Source: Paulinella micropora (Eukaryota > Cercozoa > Imbricatea > Euglyphida). From it: a stretch of DNA of 21,990 bases. The translations under genes were made by a program, and so were the position numbers. Location of the stretch: contig BJOX01000039.1 of assembly GCA_009731375.1 (NCBI GenBank), positions 994,782 to 1,016,771 of the forward strand, given 5' to 3'. Shown piece after piece: positions 1-16,120 of this stretch (positions are counted from its first letter, which is position 1; the number at the start of each line of letters is the position of its first letter). The notes beneath the pieces were generated by a model. That model searched no databases. It was not told where the DNA came from and was given only the letters and a program-made list of their open reading frames with translations.

Positions 1-32
<32 letters not shown>

Positions 33-65
33 CAGTCCTCAACCACCCTCCGGTCGCACTATCTA

Positions 66-116
<51 letters not shown>

Positions 117-149
117 GTATCTTCAGTCCTCAACCACCCTCCGGTCGCA

Positions 150-210
<61 letters not shown>

Positions 211-471
211 CATCTTCAGTCCTTAACCACCCTCCGGTCGCACTATCTATCTATCTCTATCTATCTATCTATCTATTTATCTATCTTCAGTCCTCAACCA
301 CCCTCCGGTCGCATCTATCCATCTATCTATCCATCTATCTATCTATCTATCTATCTATTCCCTCCTTCTTCAGTCCTCAGCCACCCTCCGGTCGCAGTAT
401 CTATCTATCCATCTATCTATCTATCTATCTGTCTGTCCCCTCCTTCAGTCCTCAACCACCCTCCGGTCGCA

Positions 472-525
<54 letters not shown>

Positions 526-580
526 CTCTCTCTATCTGTCTGTCTCTATCTATCTATCTACCTGCCCATCTATCTATACA
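1..580. repeat. Composite satellite: (TCTA)n with six 28-bp cores
   Basis: A 28-bp core beginning TTCAGTCCTC and ending CCGGTCGCA recurs at 31, 122, 215, 286, 369 and 444 with at most a few changes. Runs of (TCTA)n of unequal length separate the copies (period 71-93 bp). The array is cut by the window edge. It lies upstream of the candidate exon at 693. Confidence 0.95.
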
Positions 581-692
581 TACACACATATACCTACATG
601 CATTCGTACATTCATATATAATCTGTTCGTCTATCCATTCATCCCCTCATTTATTAATTCATCCGTCTGTCTAATCTGTTTGTTCTATGCAG

Positions 693-759
693 TGACTACG
701 CAGAACTGCAACTACTTCGCGCAAGGAAACTTCAACATTCCTAATCCCAACGAGCCCTT
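693..759 (+). CDS. Candidate upstream exon of the DNAJC11-like gene
   Basis: A good 3' splice site precedes it (branch-like ctaat at 671, pyrimidines, gcag) and a gtacgtg donor follows. Only one frame is open: TG, then codons from ACT, reading TTQNCNYFAQGNFNIPNPN and onward. It ends in phase 2, so it cannot join exon 1982-2022 directly and another exon must lie between. I do not recognise the peptide. It could belong to the beta-rich middle region of a DNAJC11 protein, or to another gene. Confidence 0.5.
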
Positions 760-1000
760 GTACGTGCTTCTTCTTGGCTTTGTTCTTGTCGTTGATATTT
801 ACGTGTTGTTTGTATAGTATTATATCATGCTTCAATCTTCCATCTCCACCCAGCCCCTCTTCTTCTTCTTCTTCTTCTTCTCTCCTCCTCCTCCTCCTCC
901 TCCCTAAGTGGTTATTACATTACTTATTACGATGACGCTGTGTTAGCATCGGCCAGTGCATCCCCGGAGTACCCTGTGCCAACTGCCCGGACTCCCATGC

Positions 1001-1231
1001 CTTCTGTCAGTAGCTTATAGATAGATGAATTAATAAATAAATAGCTAGAAATACGTACATACATAGACAGGTAGGTAGGTAGGTGGGTAGGTAGGTGTGA
1101 CAGATGCTTGGATTCCAACCGCCACTCTGTCAGTAGCCTAAGTCCATGAACAAATCGATAAATACATAAACAGATCGACAGGTAGATAGATAGATAGATA
1201 GATAGATGATAGATAGATAGATAGATACCTT
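1001..1231. repeat. Two diverged copies of a ctgtcagtagc / (TAGA)n unit
   Basis: 1003-1100 and 1128-1228 both start tctgtcagtagc and run through ata-rich sequence into GGTAG/TAGA repeats. This is an old tandem duplication expanded by microsatellite growth. Confidence 0.7.
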
Positions 1232-1254
1232 GTTCCCTCTAGGTCCTTCGCCCT

Positions 1255-1466
1255 GTGTCCCTTGGCTCATTTTCCTTCCTTTCTTTATCATCTTGCCTTT
1301 CTTCCTTTCTTCGCTTTCCTGTCTTTCTTCCTTTCTTTGCTTTCCTACGTTCTTTGCTTTCCTGCCTTTCTTTGTCATACTACTTTCTTTCTTTGACATC
1401 CTGGCTTTCATCCAACATTTTCCTTCTTCCTTCTTTTCTTTGCCATCCTGCTTTCCTTTTTTCCTT

Positions 1467-1526
<60 letters not shown>

Positions 1527-1549
1527 TACTACTACTACTACTACTACTA
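1255..1549. repeat. Pyrimidine tract (TTCC/TTTC)n followed by (CTA)n
   Basis: 1255-1466 is nearly pure C/T on this strand; 1468-1549 is (CTA)n with one interruption. The long open frames across it are only a result of the repeat (poly-Leu, poly-Tyr). Confidence 0.9.
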
Positions 1550-1981
1550 GCATGGTAGTTTATGTTTGCTGTTGCTGTGTGCTGTGTCTGTCTCTTGTTA
1601 GCATCACCCCGACAAGCAGAACTTGGCGCATAACCGCCCGGCCGGTCCCCGTGCTGTGCGCCTGCCTGCCTGCTAATGTTGTGCGCCTGCCTGCCTGCTT
1701 CCCGTTACCTTCCCGTTGCCTTCCCGTTCCTTTGCTTCCCCTGGCCGTCTGTCCTGTTGTCTCCCCATATGCCTTCTTCCCCTGTTTGTCTGTTGCACAC
1801 ATGCTCTGCAATGTTCTCCTCTCAACCTGCGCACCATCAGCCTTGATCCAGAGGCTCACTTCGCACCACGCACACAGCAGCGCTGCGATCTTTGTACTCA
1901 CGTGCATGTGCTCTAGCCGCTCTGTTTTCTATGCACGAGCTACATCATGGATGTGTGCTTGCGTGTGCTGGTGGGCTGCAG

Positions 1982-7456
<5,475 letters not shown>

Positions 7457-8445
7457 GACAAGAAGGAGACTGCTCAGATGGGAAGGCAAGTGGAATGGTT
7501 GAATATTCTTGAAAGCTTAGCACAAGTATGTATGATGGTCCGTGAAGAAATCAAGAGCCGAAAGTGTGGATTGCATAAACTTGCCACCGCTGTAATACCT
7601 AGTGTATATTATTTGTATATTATTTACATTTTACGCACTATTGTGAACACAGACATATTTGCACCACGCTTGGGGTAGGATTTGATGGACAGGGCTGGGC
7701 TCGGTGAATCTACTCGAAGGATTCTGTCTATTTTGGACCGCTCCCAGGAGCATCGACTGCTCCTCACCAGCAGCTAGTGAGCTGCAGGAAGCGAGATAGA
7801 GGAGTCAACTGCATAATTTTCTTTCGTTCTTTGGGTGGGGTGGGGAGGGGGGGGGGGGTATATTTGGTAGATCATGTATACATCATCTTCTGCAAAAGTT
7901 TGGCACTGTTCTCGGCGCTGAACTGAAACTGTTGGTCATCATGTTTGTTCTGTTGTTATTTTGTCTCTATCACATAACTACTTTTATAACAACTTTCCAT
8001 AAATTTAGACAAGGGCGTCAACCTTGCTGCCCTTTACTTTCTAACACTTGTCACTCAAACCACCAACGGCAGAGAGAAAGCTCTCGGAAAATATCTTCAA
8101 GCGGCAGGGCTTGCTGTGGCCAGGTGTTTGGCATGCTACTGATCAATACAGCATACATAATGACGAGAGCATGTCTGATAGCATGCACCCAGGCCTGGCA
8201 CGTCTCAAGTGTTCCATCCACGTGTACACTGGGTAAAATTAAGCTCATACCTGCAAAACCTTCTCAGCTACTTGTTTGTACTTACTCGTCTCCTTGGCTA
8301 CTTTTATGTATTGACTTTACAAGGTTTCCACGTGGCCGAAATATTTCTATCCGCCAGAGCTACTTCGTAACTTTGTTGAACAGTTTTCGATCATTCATGT
8401 CAGAAATTTAAGGATGATACAGCTCAGGCACTTTCGTTTTACTTC
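7457..8445. other. 3' flank of the DNAJC11-like gene, no supported gene
   Basis: Mixed-composition sequence. Small open frames (7478-7678; overlapping frames on both strands at 8046-8411) have no recognisable motif. The start is probably 3' UTR, but I see no AATAAA close to the stop. A poly-G patch lies at 7838-7858, and small inverted repeats (GGAGC/GCTCC) at 7749-7767. Confidence 0.5.
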
Positions 8446-8513
8446 TCGCTCTCTCTCTCTCTCTCTATTTATCTATCTATCTCTTATCTATCTATCTCTT
8501 ATCTATCTATCTC

Positions 8514-8558
<45 letters not shown>

Positions 8559-8645
8559 ACTCTCTCTCTCTCTCTCTCTCTCTCGATCTCTCATGATCTC
8601 TCTCTCTCCTTCCCTCTCTCTCTCTCTCTCTTTCTCTCTCCGAGG

Positions 8646-8681
<36 letters not shown>

Positions 8682-8710
8682 CTCTCTCTCTCTCTCTCTC
8701 TTTGTTTCTT

Positions 8711-8763
<53 letters not shown>

Positions 8764-8934
8764 CTCTTTTTTCTNNNNNNNNNNNNNNNNNNNNNNNNNC
8801 CTCCTCCTCCTCTCTCTCTCTCTCTCTCCCTCTTTCTTTCTTTCTTTTTTTCTTTTTTTTTTTCTTCAAGTTCTTTCTTTTTTCTCTCTCTCCCTCCTCT
8901 CTCTCTCTCTCTCCGAGGCTCTCTCTCTCTGTTT
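8446..8934. repeat. (CT)n/(TCTA)n/poly-T tract with a 25-N gap
   Basis: About 490 bp of nearly pure C/T. An 'nctccgaggctctctctc' motif recurs at 8639 and 8912, so parts are duplicated around the gap at 8775-8799. Confidence 0.9.
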
Positions 8935-8939
8935 ATGTG

Positions 8940-9600
8940 TGTGTGTTAATCTTTGTTTCATTTTCTCAGCCACAGCCTTACAAAATAATGTACGCTTCTT
9001 ATCACTTGCTTAGTATGTTCTATTCATCCCCTGGTGACTCTAGTGACTAGCCGCTGAGTTTTGTTCATCATCCCCTGAGGTATATTCATCATCCCGGGCT
9101 GGCCGCCAGACTGATGGCAAGGTTCTATTAAAATATTGGTCATGGCTACCAGACTGAGCACTTTAACGACCTGCCAAAATTACTACCGTTGACTTTTCAC
9201 TGTTTTTGACCGGCCCGTTAGATCATAAGTTCTCCCGGACTCTGCACGATGTTTCGACTTCAATAACTATTAATATTGCGACTCCAGATTGTTACAATAG
9301 TACGTCGGATACTACTGAGTAAGTTTAATAACCGATATGTGTCCGCGTAACGACATGAAGACTGAGGAATAGCTCAAGTAGTGACTCCGTAGACTCCAGA
9401 CCAAGGATAACCGACAGACCGGAACGGTAAGTAATGCTATTATATACCGGGTGGGCCGGCATATCTCGTTTCGACTTCTCTAACTGGTCACACTTTTCGA
9501 TTTCGTTCAGAAATGACTTCAAGTTGACGATCAACTTAAAATTTCAGCTATTATTAATACTAGCGACATTCAAGAGCCTGAGGGGCAGAAAAAAAAATAT
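8940..9600. other. Non-repetitive AT-leaning stretch, nothing recognised
   Basis: No convincing coding frame and no simple repeat. The style resembles 18837-19290 (AT-rich, many tgac/gtca words), but I could not align the two. Confidence 0.4.
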
Positions 9601-9655
9601 TTTTTAGTTGTTGTGTCAGATTTTCATTTTTGTGAAAAAAAAATGCAAATTTTCC

Positions 9656-9720
9656 AATTTAACTGTAACATTTCGCGAAAGTTTACGATGATTTTGCGGA
9701 CGAATATAGCCGTTAATTTG
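9656..9720 (+). repeat. 65-bp dispersed repeat core, copy B
   Basis: It runs from AATTTAACTGTAAC through GATTTTGCGGACGAATATAG to GTTAATTTG and matches the reverse complement of 19415-19478 at about 80-85 percent by eye. A three-unit 18-bp repeat (aaattccaaccaaaatta) follows at 9728-9779. Confidence 0.8.
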
Positions 9721-9852
9721 AAAAATTCAAAATTCCAACCAAAATTAAAATTCCAGCCAAAATTAAAATTCCAACCAAAACTTATTCTCCAGTGTCCCGT
9801 TTCTTGCAAAGAAAGTGGAAAACCATTGTTTGCTGACGGTAACTGGAAAAGG

Positions 9853-9894
9853 GGAGAGGATCCTGGCTTTGGAGCCAGCATCCCCATCCTCTCC
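9853..9894. other. Strong imperfect stem-loop
   Basis: GGAGAGGAT (9853-9861) pairs with ATCCTCTCC (9886-9894), and inside it CTGGCT pairs with AGCCAG around a TTGG loop (9863-9878). The only flaws are one unpaired C and a CATCCCC bulge. Its role is unknown. Confidence 0.7.
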
Positions 9895-10025
9895 ATACAC
9901 AAAAGGGGCCTGTAACAGACGGCGAACACAAAAAGAGAGCAAATCCTCAGGTGTCTCATCCTGTTCGAAGAGGTTAGCCTACGACAACAACAGACATACA
10001 GACAGTGTGTTAATGTATTAGTAAA

Positions 10026-10109
10026 TACTATGTATGTATGTATGTATGTATGTATGTATGTATTATTATTATTATTACTGTGTATGTATGTATGTATGTA
10101 TGTATGTAT

Positions 10110-10156
<47 letters not shown>

Positions 10157-10199
10157 GTTGTTGTTGTTGTTGTTGTTGTTCTTCAGTGTTGTCATATTA

Positions 10200-10269
<70 letters not shown>
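10026..10269. repeat. (ATGT)n and (ATT)n/(GTT)n upstream of a SINE copy
   Basis: Two (ATGT)n blocks at 10029-10062 and 10081-10112, each followed by (ATT)n, then (GTT)n and a long (ATT)n that meets the SINE head at 10270. Confidence 0.9.
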
Positions 10270-10505
10270 GGACACCGTGATAGCCCAGTGGTCAAGTTCT
10301 ACCATCTGGGCCCTGTCGCCAGTTCGATTCCCGTCGGNNNNNNNNNNNNNNNNNNNNNNNNNNNNNNNNNNNNNNNNNNNNNNNNNNNNNNNNNNNNNNN
10401 NNNNNNNNNNNNNNGAGCTTATCGTCAATTCTTCGTACTCCCCTCACGGGTGAGACGATGGAGGCGCATGTGCAGAAATGCATCAGCCATTGACAGAGAA
10501 GCACT
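10270..10505 (+). mobile_element. tRNA-derived SINE, interrupted by an N gap
   Basis: The head GGACACCGTGATAGCCCAG begins right after (ATT)n. A-box-like TAGCCCAGTGG lies at 10281-10291 and B-box GTTCGATTCC at 10322-10331, 30 bp apart as in tRNA promoters. N runs 10338-10414. The 3' part, 10415-10505, ends GACAGAGAAGCAC, then (ATT)n. The head is identical to that at 21903-21970 over the visible part. RNA polymerase III transcription and LINE-assisted mobility are inferred from SINE biology. Confidence 0.8.
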
Positions 10506-10522
10506 ATTATTATTATTATCAT

Positions 10523-10589
<67 letters not shown>

Positions 10590-10645
10590 TATTATTACTA
10601 TTTGTCACGTGACTCATGATGTATGTATGTATGTATGTGTGTATT
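10506..10645. repeat. (TTA)n tail and (ATGT)n
   Basis: (TTA)n at 10505-10601, the SINE's probable 3' tail, followed by tcacgtgactcatg and (ATGT)n at 10618-10640. Confidence 0.85.
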
Positions 10646-11870
10646 TACCTCTTCTTGCTTCACAATCTTTTTCTTCCTGGGTTCTCTCTTTTCTTTTTCC
10701 TTCTGCCAAGGTGTTGGAGCATTTCTAGGTCTCTTCCTTATTTCACCTATCCCTACGCTCTCTGTCTCTAACTCCTTCAGCTCCAACACCTCAGCAATAA
10801 TGAGCTCTCTCCATGTTTTGATTGTCTTGCCCTATCACCACACCAATGAGACACCGAGAGGAGAGAAACAAAAACGAAAACAACCTCAGCATCTTTCAGA
10901 TTGGACCTTGGAGGCAAGGCCTTTTGGCCGCGCTGAGAAATCAGCCAGCTTTCCAGGGCTGGGAGAGACCACTCCATCCAGTGTTTTCCCTTGGATGGGT
11001 GTGGCAATATCTCAACGCTCTCCTCGGGAGGCTGCTCAGGAGGCAGCTCTCCCTCACCAACCTCCCGTTTGCTCATTCAAATCCTTGTCGTTAGGCAAGC
11101 GGATCGACGCTGATTCCAATGTTTCTAATGGTGATAGTGCCACCGTTCACCAAATTTTTCTGGACTCTTTTTCCAACTTGTTTGCTGCAACTTTGAAGTC
11201 ATCGTTTGCAGTCAATTTTATATACTTTTTAATGATTCCTTCACGAAACATTAATAAGGATATTCATACTACAACTTAGTATCGTTTTTATCTATTAAAT
11301 CTTAATGTAGCGTTCTAAATATTTTTTTGTATTCTACCGACCACTTTTATTAGGGAGAACCTACATATGTCTGAAAAACTATTTTTTTTTTCCTCTTGAA
11401 TGTCGCTAATAATATGACTCCAATTGCCTTTTTCCCCATATCACTGCATTTTTGTCCTTTCCCCATGACACAGTCATATCGATAAATTTGTTGACAAGGA
11501 CGTGGATGTGAAAAACACAACAACTTCATTCATGAATGGGGCCCGGGAATTTTTCCCAAAGCAAAAGTCCCCTCATCTACAACTTGTTATTAATACTTCA
11601 AACTCAAACAACTTGAAGTCAGCCTTCAAGCACTTTGCAGTAGCTAAGTTTGCGAAGTTTAGCTTAGCAAGCTCACAATCTACGTTCAGTCGTGTTCGTA
11701 CATTACAAACCAAAGTCTGCAACAAGTAGAATCTACGTAAATAAACGAAGTGACCGCTCTGCTATTTACTGGTATTTCACCTGCTCTCAGGAGTTAGGAC
11801 TTAATGCAGCCATAGAGATCTTTATTTAGAGTTCGTTGTGTAATTACCCCTTGGGGTTGTATCCAAACTC
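10620..11870. other. Non-repetitive stretch with a possible decayed minus-strand coding remnant
   Basis: On the minus strand, 11076-10777 and a shifted frame at 10830-10598 read basic and proline-rich peptides (TWRELIIAEVLELKELETE; PTPWQKEKEKREPRKKK) without internal repeats. I do not recognise them; a broken transposon gene is possible. Positions 11280-11870 show nothing I can name. Confidence 0.3.
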
Positions 11871-11926
11871 TCTCTCTATCTCTCTCTCTCTATCTCTCTC
11901 TCTCTCAGTCTCTCTCTCTCTCTCGT
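11871..11926. repeat. (CT)n tract
   Basis: Imperfect (CT)n with tctatc interruptions. Confidence 0.9.
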
Positions 11927-12765
11927 TTCCTTTCTTAGTGTTTGTTGTTTGTGGTTGAGTTCCTTTTGTGTTTCCTGAGGAAGGTTTCCTTTGCATTCCT
12001 TTGTTTAGTAGTTATGTTTGTTGCTTTTTCTTGTTGTTCAAGTTGTGGCTGGTGGAGACTGTGAGGAGGTTGTGCGAGGAGTAGTTTGGCTCGATTAGCT
12101 TGGGGCCCGCTGCATGTCTGTACGATTGCCAGGATTGAGCCTGTCCTTCGGTGAGACAAAGATCACATGATTTCTCGTTCCTTTATATATCTCATTCGGT
12201 AATTAACTTAGCTTTGCGGAAAGCATAACGAGATATCTTGTGATCTTGTCTTGCTGTTTCCTTACTGATATTGCAGCACTCGGCATAGTCGCGTCGCGAG
12301 CAATCGCCACGTCGAGCCTTACTACGCTCTGCACCAACCCTTCCTGGCTACGATAGCCTAGGGGTGCGAGTGAATTGCGTTAGGTGCTACAGTTTCCTTA
12401 AGGACTGTCTCACTGACTGTCAATCGATCTCACTTGCGCCCTGCGTTAGTTGTGTCTGATCTCTGTATTCTGCCCTTGCTTTATTGTGCCGTCTCCCCTG
12501 CCCCTGTCTGGTTTGTCTGTTTGTCTCTCTTTGTGTTTTGTGGTTCTTTCTTCGCCTCCTTTGTTTCATATTTTCATTCCTGTTATTCTTATTCATATTT
12601 TTCTCTTTTTCTTTCATCTCTCTTATTATTCTTTCCAAGGAGCCTAACTGTTGAACCTTAGTTCCAGTTTTCCTTTAGGACCTGCACTGATGTTCCTTAG
12701 ACCAGATAGTTTGTTTTTACTTCTTTCACCCCTTTTCTTTTTTACCATTAAAGCTTGCTTACTGT
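11927..12765. other. Pyrimidine-leaning unique sequence, no gene recognised
   Basis: Short open frames only. A small perfect hairpin GGCTA-cga-TAGCC lies near 12346. This or 13310-13690 might contain remnants of the copia element's 5' LTR, but I found no duplicate of either downstream of the element. Confidence 0.35.
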
Positions 12766-12922
12766 ATTATATATAAATATATACATTTATATATACATAT
12801 ATATATATTATATATATGCTGTGTATATATATATATAATATGTACATGTACATATATATGTATATGTATATTTTAAAAAAACACACACACATACATTGAT
12901 CATTAAATTCTAAGTTAGTGAA

Positions 12923-12954
<32 letters not shown>

Positions 12955-13305
12955 ATATAATATAATATAATATAATATAATATAATATAATATAATATAA
13001 TATAATATAATATAATATAATATAATATAATATAATATAATATAATATAATATAATATAATANNNNNNNNNNTATGGTATGGTATGTATAGTACAGTATA
13101 ATATAATATAATATAATATAATATAATATAATATAATATAATATAATATAATATAATATAATATAATATAATATAATATAATATAATATAATATAATATA
13201 ATATAATATAATATAAATAAATATATATATGTATATATTATATATATGTATATATATATTTATATATTTATATATATATATACATATATATATATATGTA
13301 TATAA
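12766..13305. repeat. (AT)n and long (TATAA)n pentanucleotide tract with a 10-N gap
   Basis: (AT)-rich 12766-12860; (AT)n 12922-12948; (TATAA)n about 12950-13062 and 13098-13215 around N 13063-13072 and tatggtatggtatg; then (AT)n to 13305. The true length is unknown because of the gap. Confidence 0.95.
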
Positions 13306-13783
13306 TGCCCGAGGCGTGCTAAGCTCATTCTCCAGTTTGAGCCTTACGTGCATCCTTCCGCTCATATGTCCTCATAAACGCTCGGGGATTCTAGCAATTT
13401 ACCGTTTCGGGAATTTAGGCCTTTATATAGCTAGCTTCTTACCTGTGATATATGTTATCCTCTACTATGTATGCCTCGGCATCTTCTTCCTCTCCTCATT
13501 TTTGCTCATCGTCTCTTTTGCCTTTGCTTGCCTTACCTGTTTATGTCTGTCTAATATTTTTCATTTCTATTCTATTTTTATATTTTACTTTTAATATTTA
13601 TGGATTTTTGCCTCTATTCATCATTTTAATACTAGATGTTTACAATGAGTTTAACTAGTTTAATACATTTATCATTAAATTAGTTAAAATTTTAAGTTAG
13701 TGGGGGAGAAAAAATGTTTGCTTCTGTCTTTTGCTTGACGACTTAGTCGATAGTGCGAGAGACACATGGGCATCGTGGAGAAA
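13306..13783. other. Sequence between the (TATAA)n tract and the copia coding remnant
   Basis: Pyrimidine-rich, without supported genes. At 13664-13702 it carries a near copy of 12893-12920 (acattgatcattaaat ... taagttagtg). No clear LTR end or tRNA primer-binding site is visible. Confidence 0.4.
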
Positions 13784-13855
13784 TGACAAGTGGAAGGAAG
13801 AAGAGAAGAGAGAGTGAACAAGAGCACGAGGCAGCTGAAGAAGGAGACAAACCTC

Positions 13856-14356
13856 ATGCTAGATGATCAGGAAGATGAAGGGGATGGGGGTAAGGGCAAG
13901 TACAGAAAGCTTAAGAAGAAGGAGGAATGGTGGCTGAAAGTTACGTGTTTCGCGTGTGACAAGAAAGGTCATACGAAGAAGTATTGCCCGGACACTAAGG
14001 CCAAAAAACAAAACCAAGAGAGAGATGATAAACTCAAGCAAGAGAAGGGCAAGAGAAAGGGAAAGACACACAACAAGAAGAACAAGCCCAAGAAGGATAT
14101 AGCTCTACTGAGAGAGGAGGAGGAAGAAGAAAAAGAAGAGTCAGACGAAGACGCATTACTCATTATTATGGGGGGAAGTGAGTCAGGAGAAAATGACGAC
14201 GAAGAGGAGCCTGAAAGATCAGGGAGAGGAAATGCAGAGGCTGGGGAACCCCAGTCTGTGCCAGGTGTTCACAAAGTGGGGCCCAACGGGAGAACGTCGA
14301 GTCTGGGGAGCCCCAGACCGAGCCGCAGGTGTTCGTTCCCCACAGGCAGAACGTAA
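13856..14356 (+). pseudogene. copia Gag remnant with CCHC zinc knuckle
   Basis: The knuckle at 13946-13987 reads CFACDKKGHTKKYC, a perfect C-X2-C-X4-H-X4-C nucleic-acid binding motif. Lys-rich and then Glu-rich sequence follows. First in-frame ATG is at 13856; the frame is already open from 13784, with no eukaryotic start. The usual 200 or so Gag residues before the knuckle are not visible in any one frame; 13745-13800 holds a short related-looking stretch in another frame. The last 50 residues run out of frame. Confidence 0.75.
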
Positions 14357-14756
14357 GAGAGTTAGGAGTCCAAACCCCAGTTTAGCCCCTCTACCCTCAC
14401 TAAACAAAACTACTAAAACCTCTGAGTCAGGCCACAAACATACCAAAGCACCCCCAAAGCATCAAGCGTCTGACACCTCAACCCCTCCACTCAGTCTAGC
14501 TAGCTATAGCCGAGAGAGGCCCCGTTCTCTGAAGTGTCATGGGAAAATTAAAAGGATACCCCTTGTCAGATTTCGCTTGAACATGATAAGAAAGGGCCTA
14601 ATGCAGTGCAAGCTTCGCGTATGGTTTTCGGGGAATACTGCGGATATCACGCTAAAAATCAGGACTCAGAGTACCCTTTACTTGATCTATCTGTCAGCCC
14701 AACCTCCGACCCCCCAAATCACCTTATTATCCAGACGAGAGAGGTTTAATAGCTGA
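14178..14756 (+). pseudogene. copia spacer, first part, frameshifted
   Basis: An open frame overlaps the end of the Gag frame. Its second half is probably wrong after about 14600: the other frame from ATG 14621 (MVFGEYCGYHAKNQDSEYP and on, to TAA 14747) looks more protein-like. That frame would continue, after a one-base shift near 14743, into the next open segment (LIADAKARVLVIPQN). No family recognised. Confidence 0.45.
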
Positions 14757-14769
14757 TGCGAAAGCGAGA

Positions 14770-15597
14770 GTGTTAGTGATACCACAAAATCTCACTACCA
14801 CTTTCACTGAACAATCTCCACAGAGGGTAAGAGAGAGGGAGAAGAATAAGGCGAGAGGGGAAGAGAGGGGGAGTCAGGTCCAGGGAACAGCACCGCAAAC
14901 ACCCACATCCACCACATCGACACCTCACACCACACCACAAGCACGCACATGCGACACGCCAAGACAGAGTGAGGGAGGCGATGAGGAAGAAGATGAGGAA
15001 GAGATAGATGACAATGATTCCCGATGTTCAGATGAAATAAGACATGATGATGCCATGACAGCATGTATGGATGATTCTGACATTGACACTGAATATCTGC
15101 AATTCACGCGAAAAGGGAATGTTCGGAAATACATACAGAAGCATAAGAAGGAGACTCACGATGTGAGTGGGAGTCCGGAATCTGCCGGACTGCCCAGTGT
15201 TGTTGCAGGGACCGGGGAGTCCAAGAGGGAACGGCGGGGAGGCACTGCTGCAACCTCAACACCACAACTGGGTCCAACACCACAAGCTCAGCCACACACC
15301 AACACACCACCCATCATTACGTTCAAAGACATAGCACAGCTCGCTCAACAACTCACCACAACATGCAGAGAAAGCAATGGTGTGGTGAAGAGAGTGAGTG
15401 AGGGGAAGTTAGTGCTAGACGAGTTCTTGACAGATGTGGTAAGAGCGATAGAGGGATTGCACACGCAGTTAGCACGACATTATCCCACCAACACAAACCC
15501 AAGACACCCACACCACTCAGCCACCAACACCATCAAAACACAAAGACAGCAGACAGAACTATGCATTAGTGTTAGATGGGGAAGGTGGGCGAGATAG
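14770..15597 (+). pseudogene. copia spacer, second part: acidic low-complexity region plus helical block
   Basis: About 275 open codons: a Thr/Pro/Ser-rich stretch, an acidic cluster (DEEEDEEEIDDND, near 14975-15015), then a helix-rich block at 15310-15480 (IAQLAQQLTTTCRES; VLDEFLTDVVRAIEGLHTQL). It lies where copia Gag-Pol normally passes quickly from zinc knuckle to protease. It could be an acquired or lineage-specific Gag/Pol linker domain. Confidence 0.5.
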
Positions 15598-15964
15598 GAA
15601 AAACACGATAGTTCAGGACAGTGGGTCTTCTAGGGACATAGCCTGCAATCCCGAAATATTACATGACATCAAGTCAGTACCCCCTATTAAGCTAGTAACA
15701 GGTAACGGAGAGTGCGAGATAGGGCAGGAGGGGACAGCAAGGGTAACACGCATCAACGGACACGGTAAACCGGTTACGGTGTCAAGGCCTATGCTACTTG
15801 ACACTAGGTTACCCGTGAATATTGCGTCGACCGGCAGGATGGATCACATCCATCATCGGTCTGTCGTTCATCAGAATGGACAGTTACTTATTCTAAAACA
15901 CCCCGTAAGGATTGAGGAGAGAGTAAGAGGCAAACATGTCAACCCTCCTTTACAGGTGGGATGA
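15569..15964 (+). pseudogene. copia aspartic protease remnant
   Basis: Catalytic motif DSGSS at 15617-15631, followed by RDIACNPEILHDI and, about 20 residues on, KLVTGNGE, the usual arrangement of copia proteases (DSG(A/C/S)S, then a GNG turn). The frame overlaps the end of the spacer and closes with TGA in a region where the next frame takes over. The enzyme would have cleaved Gag-Pol. Not functional as it stands, because no continuous frame links it to its neighbours. Confidence 0.8.
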
Positions 15965-16055
15965 CGAGTTTGACACTCCATTAGACATCAACGACCGTCA
16001 CGAGCCTCCACACAAGCAAAGTAGAGAGGTAATGGGGTGAAAGGGGAGGGAAACC

Positions 16056-16058
<3 letters not shown>

Positions 16059-16119
<61 letters not shown>
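16059..16119. repeat. (GA)n expansion inside the Pol remnant
   Basis: About 30 GA repeats between the protease and the GAG-pre-integrase region, read as alternating Arg-Glu in the surrounding frame. Confidence 0.95.

Positions 16120-16120
<1 letters not shown>

Noticed and set aside
1-480. CRISPR-like look: 28-bp repeats with spacers
   Set aside because: The spacers are (TCTA)n microsatellite, the spacing is irregular (71-93 bp), and the context is a eukaryotic intron.
1230-1550. Long open frames rich in Leu, Phe and Tyr
   Set aside because: They are produced by (CTTT)n and (CTA)n tracts and have no other coding character.
7478-7678. Small gene of 66 codons after the DNAJC11-like gene
   Set aside because: No motif, splice or promoter support; more likely 3' UTR of the preceding gene.
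12910-13365. Open frame reading YIILYYIILYYI
   Set aside because: Pure (TATAA)n pentanucleotide translation.
13306-13783. 5' LTR of the copia element
   Set aside because: I could not find TG...CA ends, a primer-binding site or a matching copy after the element.
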